Counted from the stretch's first letter, positions 48,023-61,531 are shown. The stretch: 64,000 bases of DNA from Physcomitrium patens (GCF_000002425.4 NC_037269.1:4539146-4603145); one strand, 5' to 3'. A program made the numbers and translations. The notes: generated by a model not told the origin, from the letters alone.

Positions 48023-48582
48023 TGTCAAGGACAAGAACTCAATGAAAAAGTAATTCAGACAAGTAAGCCTTCACTCAGAAAGGTAACAAAATATAAATAA
48101 ACAAGTATGTATATTGAAAGAGAAACTAGAATGGCTATTACTAAAAAACAAGAAAACTAGAGACCCTTGAAACTAGATTGGAAGCAAGAAAGGAATTGAC
48201 AAGAGTGAAGAAGGCTTCACTCTTATCTCTATATATAGTATCTAACTAGGAGCTATGTGGTGACGTTCAATAGGACCTCCAATATATGTTGACTTTGTAG
48301 GATACATGCCTTGACTTACAAGGCAAGTTTTTCTATGTGTAGGCCATATAGTTAGCTTGGTCTTCAAGCTAACAACACGTGAGGCACATGACTAACTTGT
48401 TGACCACGTTTCTAATCCGAAAACTCATTTAAAGACACCTATGAAGTCAAAGCAGCATCTATGAAGCTTCTAGGAAGCTTCCATATTAAATACTTATAGA
48501 ATTAACTTACTTTTATGTACTTTTACTTACTTCCATCTATTTGTATATAGAATTACTAGCTTACATGAGTATGTCGATGACA
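48023..48582 (-). repeat. 3' LTR of element C
   Basis: 560 bp from TGTCAAGG to TCGATGACA, followed by TTATCCCCCCTTCTAG. It has a heat-shock-like GAAGCTTC block near 48,460-48,482. Confidence 0.85.
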
Positions 48583-48850
48583 TTATCCCCCCTTCTAGGG
48601 ACGAGTTCCACGAGGAGCGATCATCATATGTTGAAAAATCTATTATGCGACAAATTATATTTGCCACATACTCTAATCTTTGTTCTCTTCGAAGATGATT
48701 GATAGGACCTCTCAACTATTGGTAGTGTCCCATACTAAGGCGGGAAGACCACCCAATTATTTGATCATTTTTGAGGCCTTCATAACTTCTTTCGAATAGA
48801 ACATTTGGAACACCATCAAGAATTGTTCTTACCTCTAGTAAAACCACCAA
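48527..48850 (-). pseudogene. Conserved small 3' frame, copy in element C (partial)
   Basis: Recognisable by RGPINHLRREQRLEYVANI near 48,640-48,715, in the same place before the 3' LTR as in A, B, D and F. More worn than those. Confidence 0.45.
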
Positions 48851-51800
48851 ACATCGGGAGTCCTTTCCCAAATTGTGATAGCAAACGCCTTGTATCTCGC
48901 CATTTATTCGAGGAAGAACATGTCGTTCTTGAAGATCTTCATCTCGATTGCGTCATCTTGAAGGTTGTGAAAATCATAATGTCTCATCCGGCAGGTCAGC
49001 AAATGAAGGCTCTTGAGTTGAATCCATTGGTTGTTGGTTTTCCATCTCCTGAGCATTACAACTACAAAGAAGCTAGGAACAAAGATTGAAAGTAGAATAT
49101 TATCTTGCCTAGATGTTGTTTCTTTTATAAAAAAGGTTTTCATCTTGATTTTGATGGATGTCTTCGATGAAAAGTCTCCACTACCTTTGCTGCATTTCCA
49201 AGATTCTTTATTGGCTCCCATGTGCGTTCACTAATATCATATCCGTGCCAATGGACAAGATATTCCAATTTATTTCGGTGTCGCCTTGAATCTAAGACTT
49301 CTTCTACTTCAAACTCTTCATTATTGTCTACTTCTATAAGAGGAGGTAGAGCTTGTCGTCTTTTTAATATGTCCACTATCTTCTATGGTTCAAGAAGAGA
49401 CATGTAGAATACTAGATGGATTTTTATTGACTCCAGTAGATATAAATGATATGCAACTGGATTGATTTGTGCAGAAATAGAAAATGGTCCAAGTCTTTGA
49501 TAGTCTAACTTGTCACAAGGACGAGTGGTCTTGATATTGCGACAAAGTAGCCATACCTTATCACCCAAGAGGAATGGTGATTGTTCCTTTTGATAGACAT
49601 CCGCATTGACCTTTTGTTGTTCTTGAGCCTCTTTTAACTGCGCCTTCATCGTTGCATGTAGCTCTGATAAATGAATTGCCAAATCTTTTGCAATAGGATT
49701 ATCGACTTTTGAAAAGTCAAAAGTATCAAGTCATGGATGATAACCATAATTAGTAAAGAAAGGTGTTTGTGTTGTAGAAGAATGTACCGTGTTATTATAA
49801 GCAAACTCTGCCAATGGCAAAAAAGTTGTCCAATCATCTTGTTGGTAGTTAATGGTACATCTTAAATATTGCTCCAAAACTTGATTAACACGCTCCGTTT
49901 GTCCATCAGTTTGAAGATGGAATACTGAAGATAGTTTTATATCTACTTTTAGAATCTTGAAAAGAGTCTGCCAAAATCTTAATACAAATTGAGTTCGCCT
50001 ATCTAATACAATAGCCTTGGGTAATCCAAGATAGAAATAGATATTGTCAAGAAAGAGCTTAGCTATTTTTTCACATGTGATAAATTTCGTATATGGTACA
50101 AAATGAACCAACTTAGTAAAACGATCTACTATCATGAATATAGAGTCATAAGAACCTGAGATTGGAAGATCCATGATGAAGTCTATAGAAATAGAAGACT
50201 ATGGTTGTTCTGGAATGGATAATAGCTGAAGAAGTCCAAAAGGTCGATGACGAGGAGTTTTTTTATCTTGAGCAAACATCACATGATTGTACAAAATCTT
50301 TGACTGCCTTCCACATTTGAGGCCACCAAAAATCCCTAGATATCAGCTCTTAAGTCTTATTATATCCAAAATATCCTACTGTTGGGAAGACATGACGAGC
50401 TTGAAGAACACGGAAACGTGCTTCTCCTTCTGGAACATATAGGCATCCTTCGAAATAGAGTAGGTTGTTCTTGAATTCAAATTTAGAGGGATCATGAGAT
50501 TTAAAAGAATTATTCTTGATATCATGAACAAGAGGGTCTGAAGACATACTTAATTGGACTTGCTTAAGAAAAGTTTAATCAACAGTCAATGTTGATTTTA
50601 TTGCTTGAAGATGAAATTGCTCTAGCTTCAAGAGAATCGTTCTTTGTTGCTCAATAGCTGCATCTCCTTCTTTTGGTACAAGATAAGAATGTCTAGATAA
50701 GTCATCGGACAAACCTTGTTATTTTCCTAGCCGATAAGTGATGATGAACTTGAATCTTGATAAAGACATGCTCTAACGAGCTTGGCGAAGATTTAATATG
50801 CGTGCAGACATAAAATATTCAAGGTTCTTGTGATTTGTATACACGGTGATTGGACTAGAAGTGCCTTCTAGATAATGATGCCATTCTTAAAAAGAAACCA
50901 CAATTGTTAGAAGTTCTTTTTCGTGGATCCCATAATTGATTTCTACTACTGAGAATTTTCTTAAATGAAAGGCTATTGGATGAAGTTTTTCATCTGTTCC
51001 CATTTGTGATAAAACCACACCCAGAGCAAAGTCTGATGCATCTATTTCCATAAAGAATACTTTGGAAAAATCAACACAAGACAAGATTTGTGCAAAAACA
51101 AACGTTGTCTTCAAAGATTCAAAAGCAACTTCCGCTTCTTGATTCCATTGGAGTTTGTCTTTACAAGTCAAACGTGTAAGTGGAGCTGCAACTTGAGAGA
51201 AGTCCTTGATGAAGATCCGATAGTAGTTGGCAAATTCCAAAACGCATTAGACATCTCTTACTGTTTTTGGGATCTTCCAATCTATAATAGTTTGAACTTT
51301 CTTAGGATCCATCATAAGTCCATCATTTGAAATGATGTAACCTAAGAAATCGACTTGAGTAGTGTAGAATACATACTTTTCTATCTTGGCATAGAGTTCT
51401 ACATCTTTTAATTTTTGTAAGACATGACGAACATGAAGTTCATGTTCTTCTGGATTCTTAGAATAGATCAAGATGTCGTCTAGATAACAGACCACAAAAT
51501 CGTCCAAAAACTCTCAAAAATCATCATTCATTAGATGTTGAAAATTTGCTTGTGCATTTGTAAGTCCAAAAGGCATGATGTTGTATTCAAAATGTCCATA
51601 CCTAGTTCGAAATGCAGTCTTCCATTCATCTCCTTCTTTGATGCGTACTAGATTGTATGCTCCTCGGAGATCTATTTTTGTATAGATCTTAGCTTGATTC
51701 AGTTGATCAAAAAGTTCAGATATTAAAGGTAGTGGATACATGTTCTTGATGGTAATCTTGTTGAATCCTTAATAATCAACACATATCCGCAATGATCCAT

Positions 51801-53857
51801 CTTTTTTCTTCACAAATAGAATAGGAGCTCTTGCGTGAGATTTAGAATGGCGTATGAAATTCTTGACTAGATTTTCTTCAATATACTCCTTGAGTTCTGT
51901 CAACTCATTTTGTGATAAACTGTAGATTGGTCCGAATGGTGATTGTGCTCTTTCTAGAAAGTCAATTGAGCAATCATAGGCACGATGTTTTGGGAGTTTA
52001 TCCACATTTTTTTTTTCCGAATATATCTTGAAATTCTTGATATTGGCTTGGAATGCCACTTGAAGTCTTTCCACTAGTAGAAAGAGCTGTGGCATAAATA
52101 ATATATGGTGATTCTTTCATAGCATCATGCAAGAAAGCTTTTGCACCTATAAATACGAGTTTAATTGAACTGGACTTATGACTCTCTACTTGATTAACTA
52201 TGTTATTAGTCATACTTTTAGAGAAAGTAATAGTTTGAAAAATCCAATTTATTTGAGGGTTGTATTTTTCTAACCATGATAAACCTAAAATGACTAGATT
52301 AGAGGGAGATCTAATGATATTAAATACTACAAAACTATTATGACCATTGATTATTACTTCTATAGGAAGGGTTTCATGAGTAATATCTCCAGAAGACAAT
52401 GGACGATCATCTATGACTTCTACATGAACAAGTTTAGTTTTCTTTACTAAAGATATACTATGTCATTTAGTAAATTCTTCATCTAAAAAACACGCTGAGG
52501 CTCCTGAATCTAACAAGGTTGAGGCTTTGTAATGTTTAGGTCCTAAAATAACATTTAATGTAAAACAAGGAGAGGGCTCTGAGGAGAGAATAGGACCTTT
52601 ACTAGAAGTTGTGCAAGGTTCCAGCCGCACGATTCATATTGTAGCTGGACAAACTCGTTTTTCAACATGCTATCTTCTTTTTCAGCCATACTCCTCATTT
52701 TGTGATTGCGTCGTTTCTTTGGACAATGTTGAGCAGTGTGCTTTGGTTCTCCACAATATAAACCCAATCCTTCTTGACGATGATGAGTCTTTTTTTGCTC
52801 TATAAGAGGTTTGAAACGTACTGCATCAATTTCCATATCTTCTATTTCCGAATGTATGTGTTGAAGAGGTGTTGGTATTGCCAATAAATTATAGTAACAT
52901 TGAGGTCCACTTGTACGGTTCTCAGATCGAAATTCAAAAAGGTGATTGTTGCACTTCACAACAAAGTCAATTTCTTGACTCAATGTTTGAGGATCAGGTA
53001 AGTTGAGCATTAGTTTTTTTTACCTCATATTGTATTTCATAAAGAAATTGGCTAATAAGTGTAGCATCATCCCACTTGATATCAGTTGCAAGTTGTCAAA
53101 ATTGTGAAGCGTACAACGATACTGATCGATTGCCTTGTCGTAAAATACGAATCTTATTGGTTGCAACACAAATTACATCATGTTCTCCATACATGGATCA
53201 AAACTCCGCCAGAGAAGCCTCTAAATTATCCAACATTGGATCTCGTCATACAAGAAAAGATGAAAATCATGATTGTGCTAAATCTGGAAGAAGCGTACTA
53301 ATGAATCTAACATGCGATCTTAGAGTTGGATAGCTTTGGAGTTGAAGTTCATGCACAAGTTGCACTTGATTGATAAATCCTCAAAACTTGGATCCGGTGC
53401 CATCAAACTTCTCAGGTAGGGTAATTCTTGGTTCTCTAACATTTGAAGGGCGTTGCACCATATGAGAAAGGACATGGTTTGGTGCAGATATTGAAGCAGC
53501 TCCACCCATTTCTATATCTTCACTTCCTGCCAATCTTATTACTCCTTGTGGTGGTAAATTGAGTTGATGCATCGTAAGCATTAACTCCCTCATTTGCTCT
53601 TGCATTTGTGCCATTGTATTCTTCATTTCAACAAGTTTTGCCATGATAACATTTAGAAAAGAGAAGATGTCTAATATCGTTAAAGACAAATAGAAGAGAA
53701 GACTTCAGAACAAAGAAAATACTAAGGACAATATCAATTTAAAAGAGGGTAATCCTTAACTTCTAATATGCTTATATCTTTTTCAAGAAAAAGGGGTAAT
53801 CCACTCTTAATCAAGATTAGACAAAGCTCTGATATTATAGGTGTACTCTTGTCAATC

Positions 53858-54179
53858 TGTCAAGGACAAGAAGTCGATGAAAAAACAATTCAAACATGTG
53901 AGCCTTCACTCAAAGAGAGGTAACAAAATATATATAAACAAGTATATATATTGAAAGAAAAACTGGAATGGCTATTGCCAAAAGACAAGAAAACTAGAGA
54001 CCTTGAAAGTAGATTAGAAGCAAGAGAGGAGTTGACAAGACTGAAGAAGCCTTCACTCTTGTCTCTATATATACTCTCTAACTAGGGGCTACGTGGCAAC
54101 GTTCTATAGGACCTCCAATATGTGTTGACTTTGTAGGGCACATGCCTTCACTTACAAGGCAAGTTTTTCTACGTGTAGG
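53858..54179 (-). repeat. 5' LTR of element C, left piece
   Basis: First 322 bases of the LTR, cut by insertion of D after GTAGG; the remaining 239 bases resume at 61,293. The self-primer site lies just left of it at 53,845-53,855. This piece is nearly identical to the matching part of the D 5' LTR. Confidence 0.85.
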
Positions 54180-54740
54180 TGTTAAGGACAAGAACTCGAT
54201 GAAAAAACAATTCAAACAACTGAGCCTTCACTCAAAGAGAGGTAACAAAATATATATAAACAAGTATATATATTGAAAGAAAAACTTGAATGGCTATTGC
54301 CAAAAGATAAGAAATCTAAAGATCCTTGAAACTAGACTAGAAGCAAGAAAGGAGTTGACAAGAGTGAAGAAGCCTTCACTCTTGTCTCTATATATACTCT
54401 ATAACTAGGGGCTACGTGGCAACGTTCTATAGGACCTCTAATATGTGTTGACTTTGTAGGGCACATGCCTTCACTTACAAGGCAAGTTTTTCTACGTGTG
54501 GGCCACATAGTTAGCTTGATCTTCAAGCTAACAACATGTGTGGCACATGGCTTACTTGATGACCACGTTTCTAATCCAAAAAGTCAATTAAAGATACCTA
54601 TGAAGTAAAAGTAGTATCTAGGAAGTTTTTAGGGAGCTTTCATATTAAATATTATTGAATTAACTTACTTTTACCTACTTTTACTTACTTCTACCTATTT
54701 TTATATGTAATTATTAGCTTACATGATTATGGCCGTGACA
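54180..54740 (-). repeat. 3' LTR of element D
   Basis: 561 bp from TGTTAAGG to GGCCGTGACA, followed by TTACCCTCCCTTCTAG. TATATATA lies at 54,389-54,396 and the primer-like segment at 54,355-54,365, 31 bases from the TATA box. Confidence 0.87.
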
Positions 54741-54781
54741 TTACCCTCCCTTCTAGGGACGAGTTCCACGAGGAGCGGTCT

Positions 54782-55030
54782 TCATATGTTGAAGAAATCT
54801 ATAATGCGACGAATTATTTTCGCTACATACTCTGATCTCTGTTCTCTTCGAAGATGATTGATAGGGCCTCTCAACCATCGGTAGTATCTCATATCATGGC
54901 GGTAAGAACACTTAGTTATTTGATCATTGTTGAGGCCTTCGTAACTTCCTTCGAATACAATATTTGGAACACCATCAGGAGTTGTTCCTACGTCTAGCAA
55001 AATCACCAAACATTGAGAGTCCGTTCCCAA
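54782..55030 (-). CDS. Conserved small 3' frame of element D, unknown function
   Basis: 82 codons with LVILLDVGTTPDGVPNIV, EGSYEGLNNDQI, YYRWLRGPINHLRR, EQRSEYVAKIIRRI and the end DFFNI. Closely related to the frame in A (11,638-11,865) and placed identically, about 40 bases before the 3' LTR. Confidence 0.55.
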   Translation of the reverse strand: MGTDSQCLVILLDVGTTPDGVPNIVFEGSYEGLNNDQITKCSYRHDMRYYRWLRGPINHLRREQRSEYVAKIIRRIIDFFNI

Positions 55031-55342
55031 ATCGTAATACCAAACGCGTTGTATCTCACCATCTATTCGAGGAAGAACCTGTCGTTCTTAAGAATCTTCA
55101 TTTCGATTGCGTCGTCTTGAAGGTTGTGACAATAGTAATGTCTCGTCTGGCAGGTCAACAAATAGAGGCTCTTGAGTTGAAACCGTTGGTTATTGGTTCT
55201 CCATCTCCTGAGCGCCACTTCTTCAATGAAGCTACAAAGAAGAATTGAAAGTAGAATGTTATCTTGCCTAGATGTTGTTTCTTTTATAAAGAAGGTTTTC
55301 TCTTGATTTTGATGGATGTCGTCAATGAAAAGCCTCCACTGC

Positions 55343-56052
55343 TGTGATTGTCGTTTTACTTACTCTAACTTATCTAATCAGAGTAAACCTGTATAGGGGA
55401 ATTCGAACACAGGGAAAGAATACCGCATGAGCTTACACGTTAGGGTCACACAATTAATTGTATTCCGCACTACTTAAAACACCCAAGAAACACTACAATG
55501 CTTTCCACTTCCTAATAATACTCCACCATCACTGATAACCAACAACATGTAATCCCGCACTATCCTAAATGACAGGACATAATCATACTATAATCCAAAT
55601 TTTGGAGTTCTTCACCATTAACTGCCTTCACATTACAGTGTTTCACACAAACACAGACTCATTCTCTCTGCTGAACTACATTCAGATTTCAGCATTCAAT
55701 CTCTCTTCTTCTCATTCAATAACATATAATTCCATTCACACTTTCATTCCATGATTCACTTCACAATATTCAGAAACTCTCAATACTCTTATTTCAAAGA
55801 ACATAACAACAAAAGAAAAGAGGTAGCACCAAGCTTACCCCGGCTCACACTATCACAGTAATGGCCCCTACTTCCTCTCTCCCATCCTCCTTATGCTACC
55901 ACGAGATACCAACTGCTACATCTCTAATGAAAACTGCTTTTCCTAACTATTCATCCATTTTACCTACTGAACTACCTTTTCAACAGTCATCTATCCCTGT
56001 TTACACTATGAACTAAGTATCTACAATTCAACAAATAACTACTTATTCTACA
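55343..56052. mobile_element. Solo LTR of an unrelated LTR retrotransposon inside D
   Basis: 710-bp insertion that starts TGTGATTGTCG and ends TTCTACA (TG...CA), flanked by a perfect ACTGC duplication (55,338-55,342 and 56,053-56,057). Element C has no such block at the same place. It carries no coding region and does not resemble the gypsy LTRs around it; base composition is pyrimidine-rich with long C/A/T stretches. Most likely a solo LTR; a short non-autonomous element is the alternative. It must be younger than D. Confidence 0.75.
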
Positions 56053-59000
56053 ACTGCCTTTGGTGCATTTGCAAGATTTTTTATTGGCTCCCATGTGCGT
56101 TCACTAATACCATATCCGCGCCAATGGACAAGATATTCTAATTTATTTCAGCATCACCTTGAATCTAAGACTTCTTCTACTTCAAACTCTTCATTATTGT
56201 CCACTTCTATAGGAGGAGGTGGAGCTTGTCGTCTTCTTGGTATGTCCATTGTCTTGTATGGTTCAAGAAGAGACACGTGGAATACTAGATGGATTTTCAT
56301 TGACTCCAGTAGATATAAACGATATGCAACTGGATTGATTTGTGCAGAAATAGAACATGGTCCAAGTCTTCGATAGTCCAACTTGTTACAAGGACGAGTG
56401 GTCTTGATATTGTGACATAGTAGCCATACCTTATCATTCAAGACGAATGATGGTTGTTCCTTTCGATAGACATCCGCATTGGCCTTTTGTTGTTCTTGAG
56501 TCTCTTTTAACTGCCCCTTCATCATTGCATGTAGCTCTGATAAATGAATTGTCAAATCTTTTGCAGCAAGATTATCGACTTTTGAAAAGTCAAAAGTATC
56601 AAGTCGTGGATGATAACCATAATTAGCAAAGAAAGGTGTTTTTTTTGTAGAAGGGTGTACCATGTTATTGTAAGCAAATTCTTCCAATGGCAAAAGAGTT
56701 GTCCAATCATCTTGTTGGTAATTAACGGTACATCTTAAATATTGCTCCAAAACTTGATTAACATGCTCTATTGTCCATCAGTTTGAAGATGGAATGTCGA
56801 AGATAGTTTTATATCCACTTTAAGAATCTTTAAAAGAGTCTGCCAAAATCTTGATACAAATTGAGTTCTCCTATCTGATATAGTATCCTTGAGTAATCCA
56901 TGATAGCGATAGATATTGTCAAGAAAAAGCTTAGCTGTTTATTCACCTGTGATAGTTTTTGTCCATGGTACAAAATGTACCATCTTGATAAAATGATCTA
57001 CTATCACGAATACAGAGTCATAAGAACCTGAGATTGGAAGATCCGTGATGAAGTCCATAGAAACAGAAGACCATGGTTGTTCTGGAATAGATAATAGCTG
57101 AAGAAGTCCAAAACGTCGATGATGAGGAATTTTCGATCTTGAGCAAACATCACATGATTGTACAAAATCTTTGACTGCCTTCCACATTTGAGGCCACCAA
57201 AAATCCCTAGATATCAGCTCTTAAGTCTTATTATATCCAAAATATCCTACTGTTGGGAAGTCATGACGAGCTTGAAGAACACGGAAATGTGCTTCTCCTT
57301 CTGGAACATATAAGCATCCTTCGAAATAGAGTAGGTTGTTCTTGAATTCAAATTTAGAGGGATCATGAGATTTAAAAGAATTATTCTTGATATCATGAAC
57401 AAGAGGGTCTGAAGACATACTTAACTGGACTTGCTTAAGAAAAGTTTAATCAACAGTCAATATTGATTTTATTGCTCGAAGATGAAATTGCTTTGGCTTC
57501 AAGAGAACCGTTCTTTGTTGCTCAATAGCTGCATCTCCTTCTTTTGGTACAAGATAAGAACGTTTGGACAAGGCATCGAATAAACCTTGTTATTTTTCTG
57601 GCCGATAAGTGATAATGAACTCGAATCTTGATAAAGACATGCTCTAACGAGCTTGGCGATGATTTAATACGCGTGCTGACATAAAATATTTGAGGTTCTT
57701 TTGATCCATATACATGGTGACTAGACTAAAAGTGCCTTCTAGATAATGATGCCATTCTTGAAAGAATCCACAATTCCTAGAAGTTCTTTGTCGTGGATCC
57801 CATAATTGATTTCTACTACTGAGAATTTTCTTAAATGAAAGGCTATTGGATGAAGTTTTTCATCTGTTCCCATTTGTGATAAAACCACACCCAGAGCAAA
57901 GTCTGATGCATCTATTTCCATAAAGAATACTTTGGAAAAATCAACACAAGACAAGATTTGTGCAAAAACAAACGTTATCTTCAAAGATTCAAAAGCAACT
58001 TCCGCTTCTTGATTCCATTGGAGTTTGTCTTTACAAGTCAAACGTGTAAGTGGAGCTGCAACTTGAGAGAAGTCCTTGATGAAGATCCGATAGTAGTTGG
58101 CAAATTCCAAAACGCATTAGACATCTCTTACTGTTTTTGGGATCTTCCAATCTATAATAGTTTGAACTTTCTTAGGATCCATCATAAGTCCATCATTTGA
58201 AATGATGTAACCTAAGAAATCGACTTGAGTAGTGTAGAATACATACTTTTCTATCTTGGCATAGAGTTCTACATCTTTTAATTTTTGTAAGACATGACGA
58301 ACATGAAGTTTATGTTCTTCTGGATTCTTAGAATAGATCAAGATGTCGTCTAGATAACAGACCACAAAATCGTCCAAAAACTCTCAAAAATCATCATTCA
58401 TTAGATGTTGAAAATTTGCTTGTGTATTTGTAAGTCCAAAAGGCATGATGTTGTATTCAAAATGTCCATACCTAGTTCGAAATGCAGTCTTCCATTCATC
58501 TCCTTCTTTGATGCGTACTAGATTGTATGCTCCTCGGAGATCTATTTTTGTATAGATCTTAGCTTGATTCAGTTGATCAAAAAGTTCAGATATTAAAGGT
58601 AGTGGATACATGTTCTTGATGGTAATCTTGTTGAATCCTTAATAATCAACACATATCCGCAATGATCCATCTTTTTTCTTCACAAATAGAATAGGAGCTC
58701 TTGCGTGAGATTTAGAATGGCGTATGAAATTCTTGACTAGATTTTCTTCAATATACTCCTTGAGTTCTGTCAACTCATTTTGTGATAAACTGTAGATTGG
58801 TCCGAATGGTGATTGTGCTCTTTCTAGAAAGTCAATTGAGCAATCATAGGCACGATGTTTTGGGAGTTTATCCACATTTTTTTTTTCCGAATATATCTTG
58901 AAATTCTTGATATTGGCTTGGAATGCCACTTGAAGTCTTTCCACTAGTAGAAAGAGCTGTGGCATAAATAATATATGGTGATTCTTTCATAGCATCATGC

Positions 59001-60608
59001 AAGAAAGCTTTTGCACCTATAAATACGAGTTTAATTGAACTGGACTTATGACTCTCTACTTGATTAACTATGTTATTAGTCATACTTTTAGAGAAAGTAA
59101 TAGTTTGAAAAATCCAATTTATTTGAGGGTTGTATTTTTCTAACCATGATAAACCTAAAATGACTAGATTAGAGGGAGATCTAATGATATTAAATACTAC
59201 AAAACTATTATGACCATTGATTATTACTTCTATAGGAAGGGTTTCATGAGTAATATCTCCAGAAGACAATGGACGATCATCTATGACTTCTACATGAACA
59301 AGTTTAGTTTTCTTTACTAAAGATATACTATGTCATTTAGTAAATTCTTCATCTAAAAAACACGCTGAGGCTCCTGAATCTAACAAGGTTGAGGCTTTGT
59401 AATGTTTAGGTCCTAAAATAACATTTAATGTAAAACAAGGAGAGGGCTCTGAGGAGAGAATAGGACCTTTACTAGAAGTTGTGCAAGGTTCCAGCCGCAC
59501 GATTCATATTGTAGCTGGACAAACTCGTTTTTCAACATGCTATCTTCTTTTTCAGCCATACTCCTCATTTTGTGATTGCGTCGTTTCTTTGGACAATGTT
59601 GAGCAGTGTGCTTTGGTTCTCCACAATATAAACCCAATCCTTCTTGACGATGACGAGTCTTTTTTTGCTCTATAAGAGGTTTGAAACGTACTGCATCAAT
59701 TTCCATATCTTCTATTTCCGAATGTATGTGTTGAAGAGGTGTTGGTATTGCCAATAAATTATAGTAACATTGAGGTCCACTTGTACGGTTCTCAGATCGA
59801 AATTCAAAAAGGTGATTGTTGCACTTCACAACAAAGTCAATTTCTTGACTCAATGTTTGAGGATCAGGTAAGTTGAGCATTAGTTTTTTTTACCTCATAT
59901 TGTATTTCATAAAGAAATTGGCTAATAAGTGTAGCATCATCCCACTTGATATCAGTTGCAAGTTGTCAAAATTGTGAAGCGTACAACGATACTGATCGAT
60001 TGCCTTGTCGTAAAATACGAATCTTATTGGTTGCAACACAAATTACATCATGTTCTCCATACATGGATCAAAACTCCGCCAGAGAAGCCTCTAAATTATC
60101 CAACATTGGATCTCGTCATACAAGAAAAGATGAAAATCATGATTGTGCTAAATCTGGAAGAAGCGTACTAATGAATCTAACATGCGATCTTAGAGTTGGA
60201 TAGCTTTGGAGTTGAAGTTCATGCACAAGTTGCACTTGATTGATAAATCCTCAAAACTTGGATCCGGTGCCATCAAACTTCTCAGGTAGGGTAATTCTTG
60301 GTTCTCTAACATTTGAAGGGCGTTGCACCATATGAGAAAGGACATGGTTTGGTGCAGATATTGAAGCAGCTCCACCCATTTCTATATCTTCACTTCCTGC
60401 CAATCTTATTACTCCTTGTGGTGGTAAATTGAGTTGATGCATCGCAAGCATTAACTCCCTCATTTGCTCTTGCATTTGTGCCATTGTATTCTTCATTTCA
60501 ACAAGTTTTGCCATGATAACATTTAGAAAAGAGAAGATGTCTAATATCGTTAAAGACAAATAGAAGAGAAGACTTCAGAACAAAGAAAATACTAAGGACA
60601 ATATCAAT

Positions 60609-60636
60609 TTAGAAGAGGGTAATCCTTAACTTCTAA
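60609..60636 (-). other. Leader stem-loop of element D
   Basis: TTAGAAG (60,609-60,615) pairs with CTTCTAA (60,630-60,636) around a 14-nt loop with GGGTAATCC. A second, weak one follows near 60,655-60,680. The copy in C (about 53,739-53,766) is the same with one stem mismatch. Confidence 0.5.
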
Positions 60637-60714
60637 TATGCTTATATCTTTTTCAAGAAAAAGGGGTAATCCACTCTTAATCAAGATTAGACAAAGCTCT
60701 GATATTATAGGTGT

Positions 60715-60725
60715 ACTCTTGTCAA
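60715..60725 (-). other. Candidate self-primer binding site of element D
   Basis: ACTCTTGTCAA on the plus strand, two bases from the LTR edge. It matches the R segment of the D 3' LTR at all 11 positions and that of its 5' LTR at ten. Confidence 0.55.
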
Positions 60726-60727
60726 TC

Positions 60728-61287
60728 TGTCAAGGACAAGAAGTCGATGAAAAAACAATTCAAACATGTGAGCCTTCACTCAAAGAGAGGTAACAAAATA
60801 TATATAAACAAGTATATATATTGAAAGAAAAACTGGAATGGCTATTGCCAAAAGACAAGAAAACTAGAGACCTTGAAAGTAGATTAGAAGCAAGAGAGGA
60901 GTTGACAAGACTGAAGAAGCCTTCACTCTTGTCTCTATATATACTCTCTAACTAGGGGCTACGTGGCAACGTTCTATAGGACCTCCAATATGTGTTGACT
61001 TTGTAGGGCACATGCCTTCACTTACAAGGCAAGTTTTTCTACGTATAAGCCACATAGTTAACTTGATCTTCAAGCTAACAACATGTGTGGTACATGGCCA
61101 ACTTGTTGACCACGTTTCTAATCCAAAAAGTCAATTAAAGACACCTATGAAGTCAAAGCAGTGTCTAGGAAGTTTTTAGGGAGCTTCCATATTAAATATT
61201 ATAAAATTAACTTACTTTTATCTACTTTTACTTACTTCTACCTATTTCTATATATAATTATTAACTTACATGATTATGGCCGTGATA
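60728..61287 (-). repeat. 5' LTR of element D
   Basis: 560 bp, TGTCAAGG to CCGTGATA, followed by the target duplication GTAGG and the remainder of the C LTR. Confidence 0.87.
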
Positions 61288-61292
61288 GTAGG

Positions 61293-61531
61293 CCACATAG
61301 TTAGCTTGGTCTTCAAGCTAACAATACGTACGTTACATGGCTAACTTATTGACCATGTTTCTAATTCGAGAACTTATTTAATGACACCTATGAAATCAAA
61401 GCAACATCTGTGAAGCTTCTAGGAAGCTTTTATATTAAATACTTATAGAATTAAGTTACTTTTACGTACTTCAACTTACTTCCACCTATTTGTATATGTA
61501 ATTACTTGCGTATATAAGTATGTCCGCGACA
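61293..61531 (-). repeat. 5' LTR of element C, right piece
   Basis: 239 bases that continue the C LTR from CCACATAG to TCCGCGACA; together with the left piece it gives 561 bp, matching the 560-bp 3' LTR. Confidence 0.85.

Larger units (their letters stand above)
54180..61287 (-). mobile_element. Ty3/gypsy chromovirus D, inserted in the 5' LTR of C
   Basis: Full-length arrangement with a perfect 5-bp target duplication GTAGG (54,175-54,179 and 61,288-61,292). Parts: 3' LTR 54,180-54,740, small 3' frame 54,782-55,030, a foreign solo LTR at 55,343-56,052, chromodomain end and integrase about 56,058-57,480, RNase H about 57,600-58,000, reverse transcriptase about 58,000-58,970, protease about 59,070-59,510, gag about 59,510-60,516, leader to 60,727, 5' LTR 60,728-61,287. 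The two LTRs differ by several percent, but a conversion-like exchange with C makes that a poor clock. Numerous breaks, many shared with C. Confidence 0.9.
48023..61531 (-). mobile_element. Ty3/gypsy chromovirus C, inserted in E and carrying D
   Basis: Full-length arrangement on the minus strand: 3' LTR 48,023-48,582, small 3' frame region about 48,620-49,080, chromodomain 49,140-49,376, integrase about 49,383-50,600, RNase H about 50,700-51,130, reverse transcriptase about 51,130-52,100, protease about 52,200-52,640, gag about 52,640-53,645, leader to 53,857, 5' LTR 53,858-54,179 plus 61,288-61,531, interrupted by D. Flanks TAGGT (48,018-48,022) and TTGGT (61,532-61,536) match at four of five bases. 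The chromodomain is well kept (YLVHWHGYDISERTWEPIKNL). Coding has numerous breaks. Confidence 0.87.

Noticed and set aside
53076-53333. Pairs of identical plus-strand frames at 53,076 and 59,946
   Set aside because: Antisense shadows of gag, duplicated because C and D share a nearly identical block.
55396-55412. tRNA-like B-box (TTCGAA context) on the minus strand
   Set aside because: No acceptor stem, anticodon arm or A-box in the right place; it lies within the foreign solo LTR.
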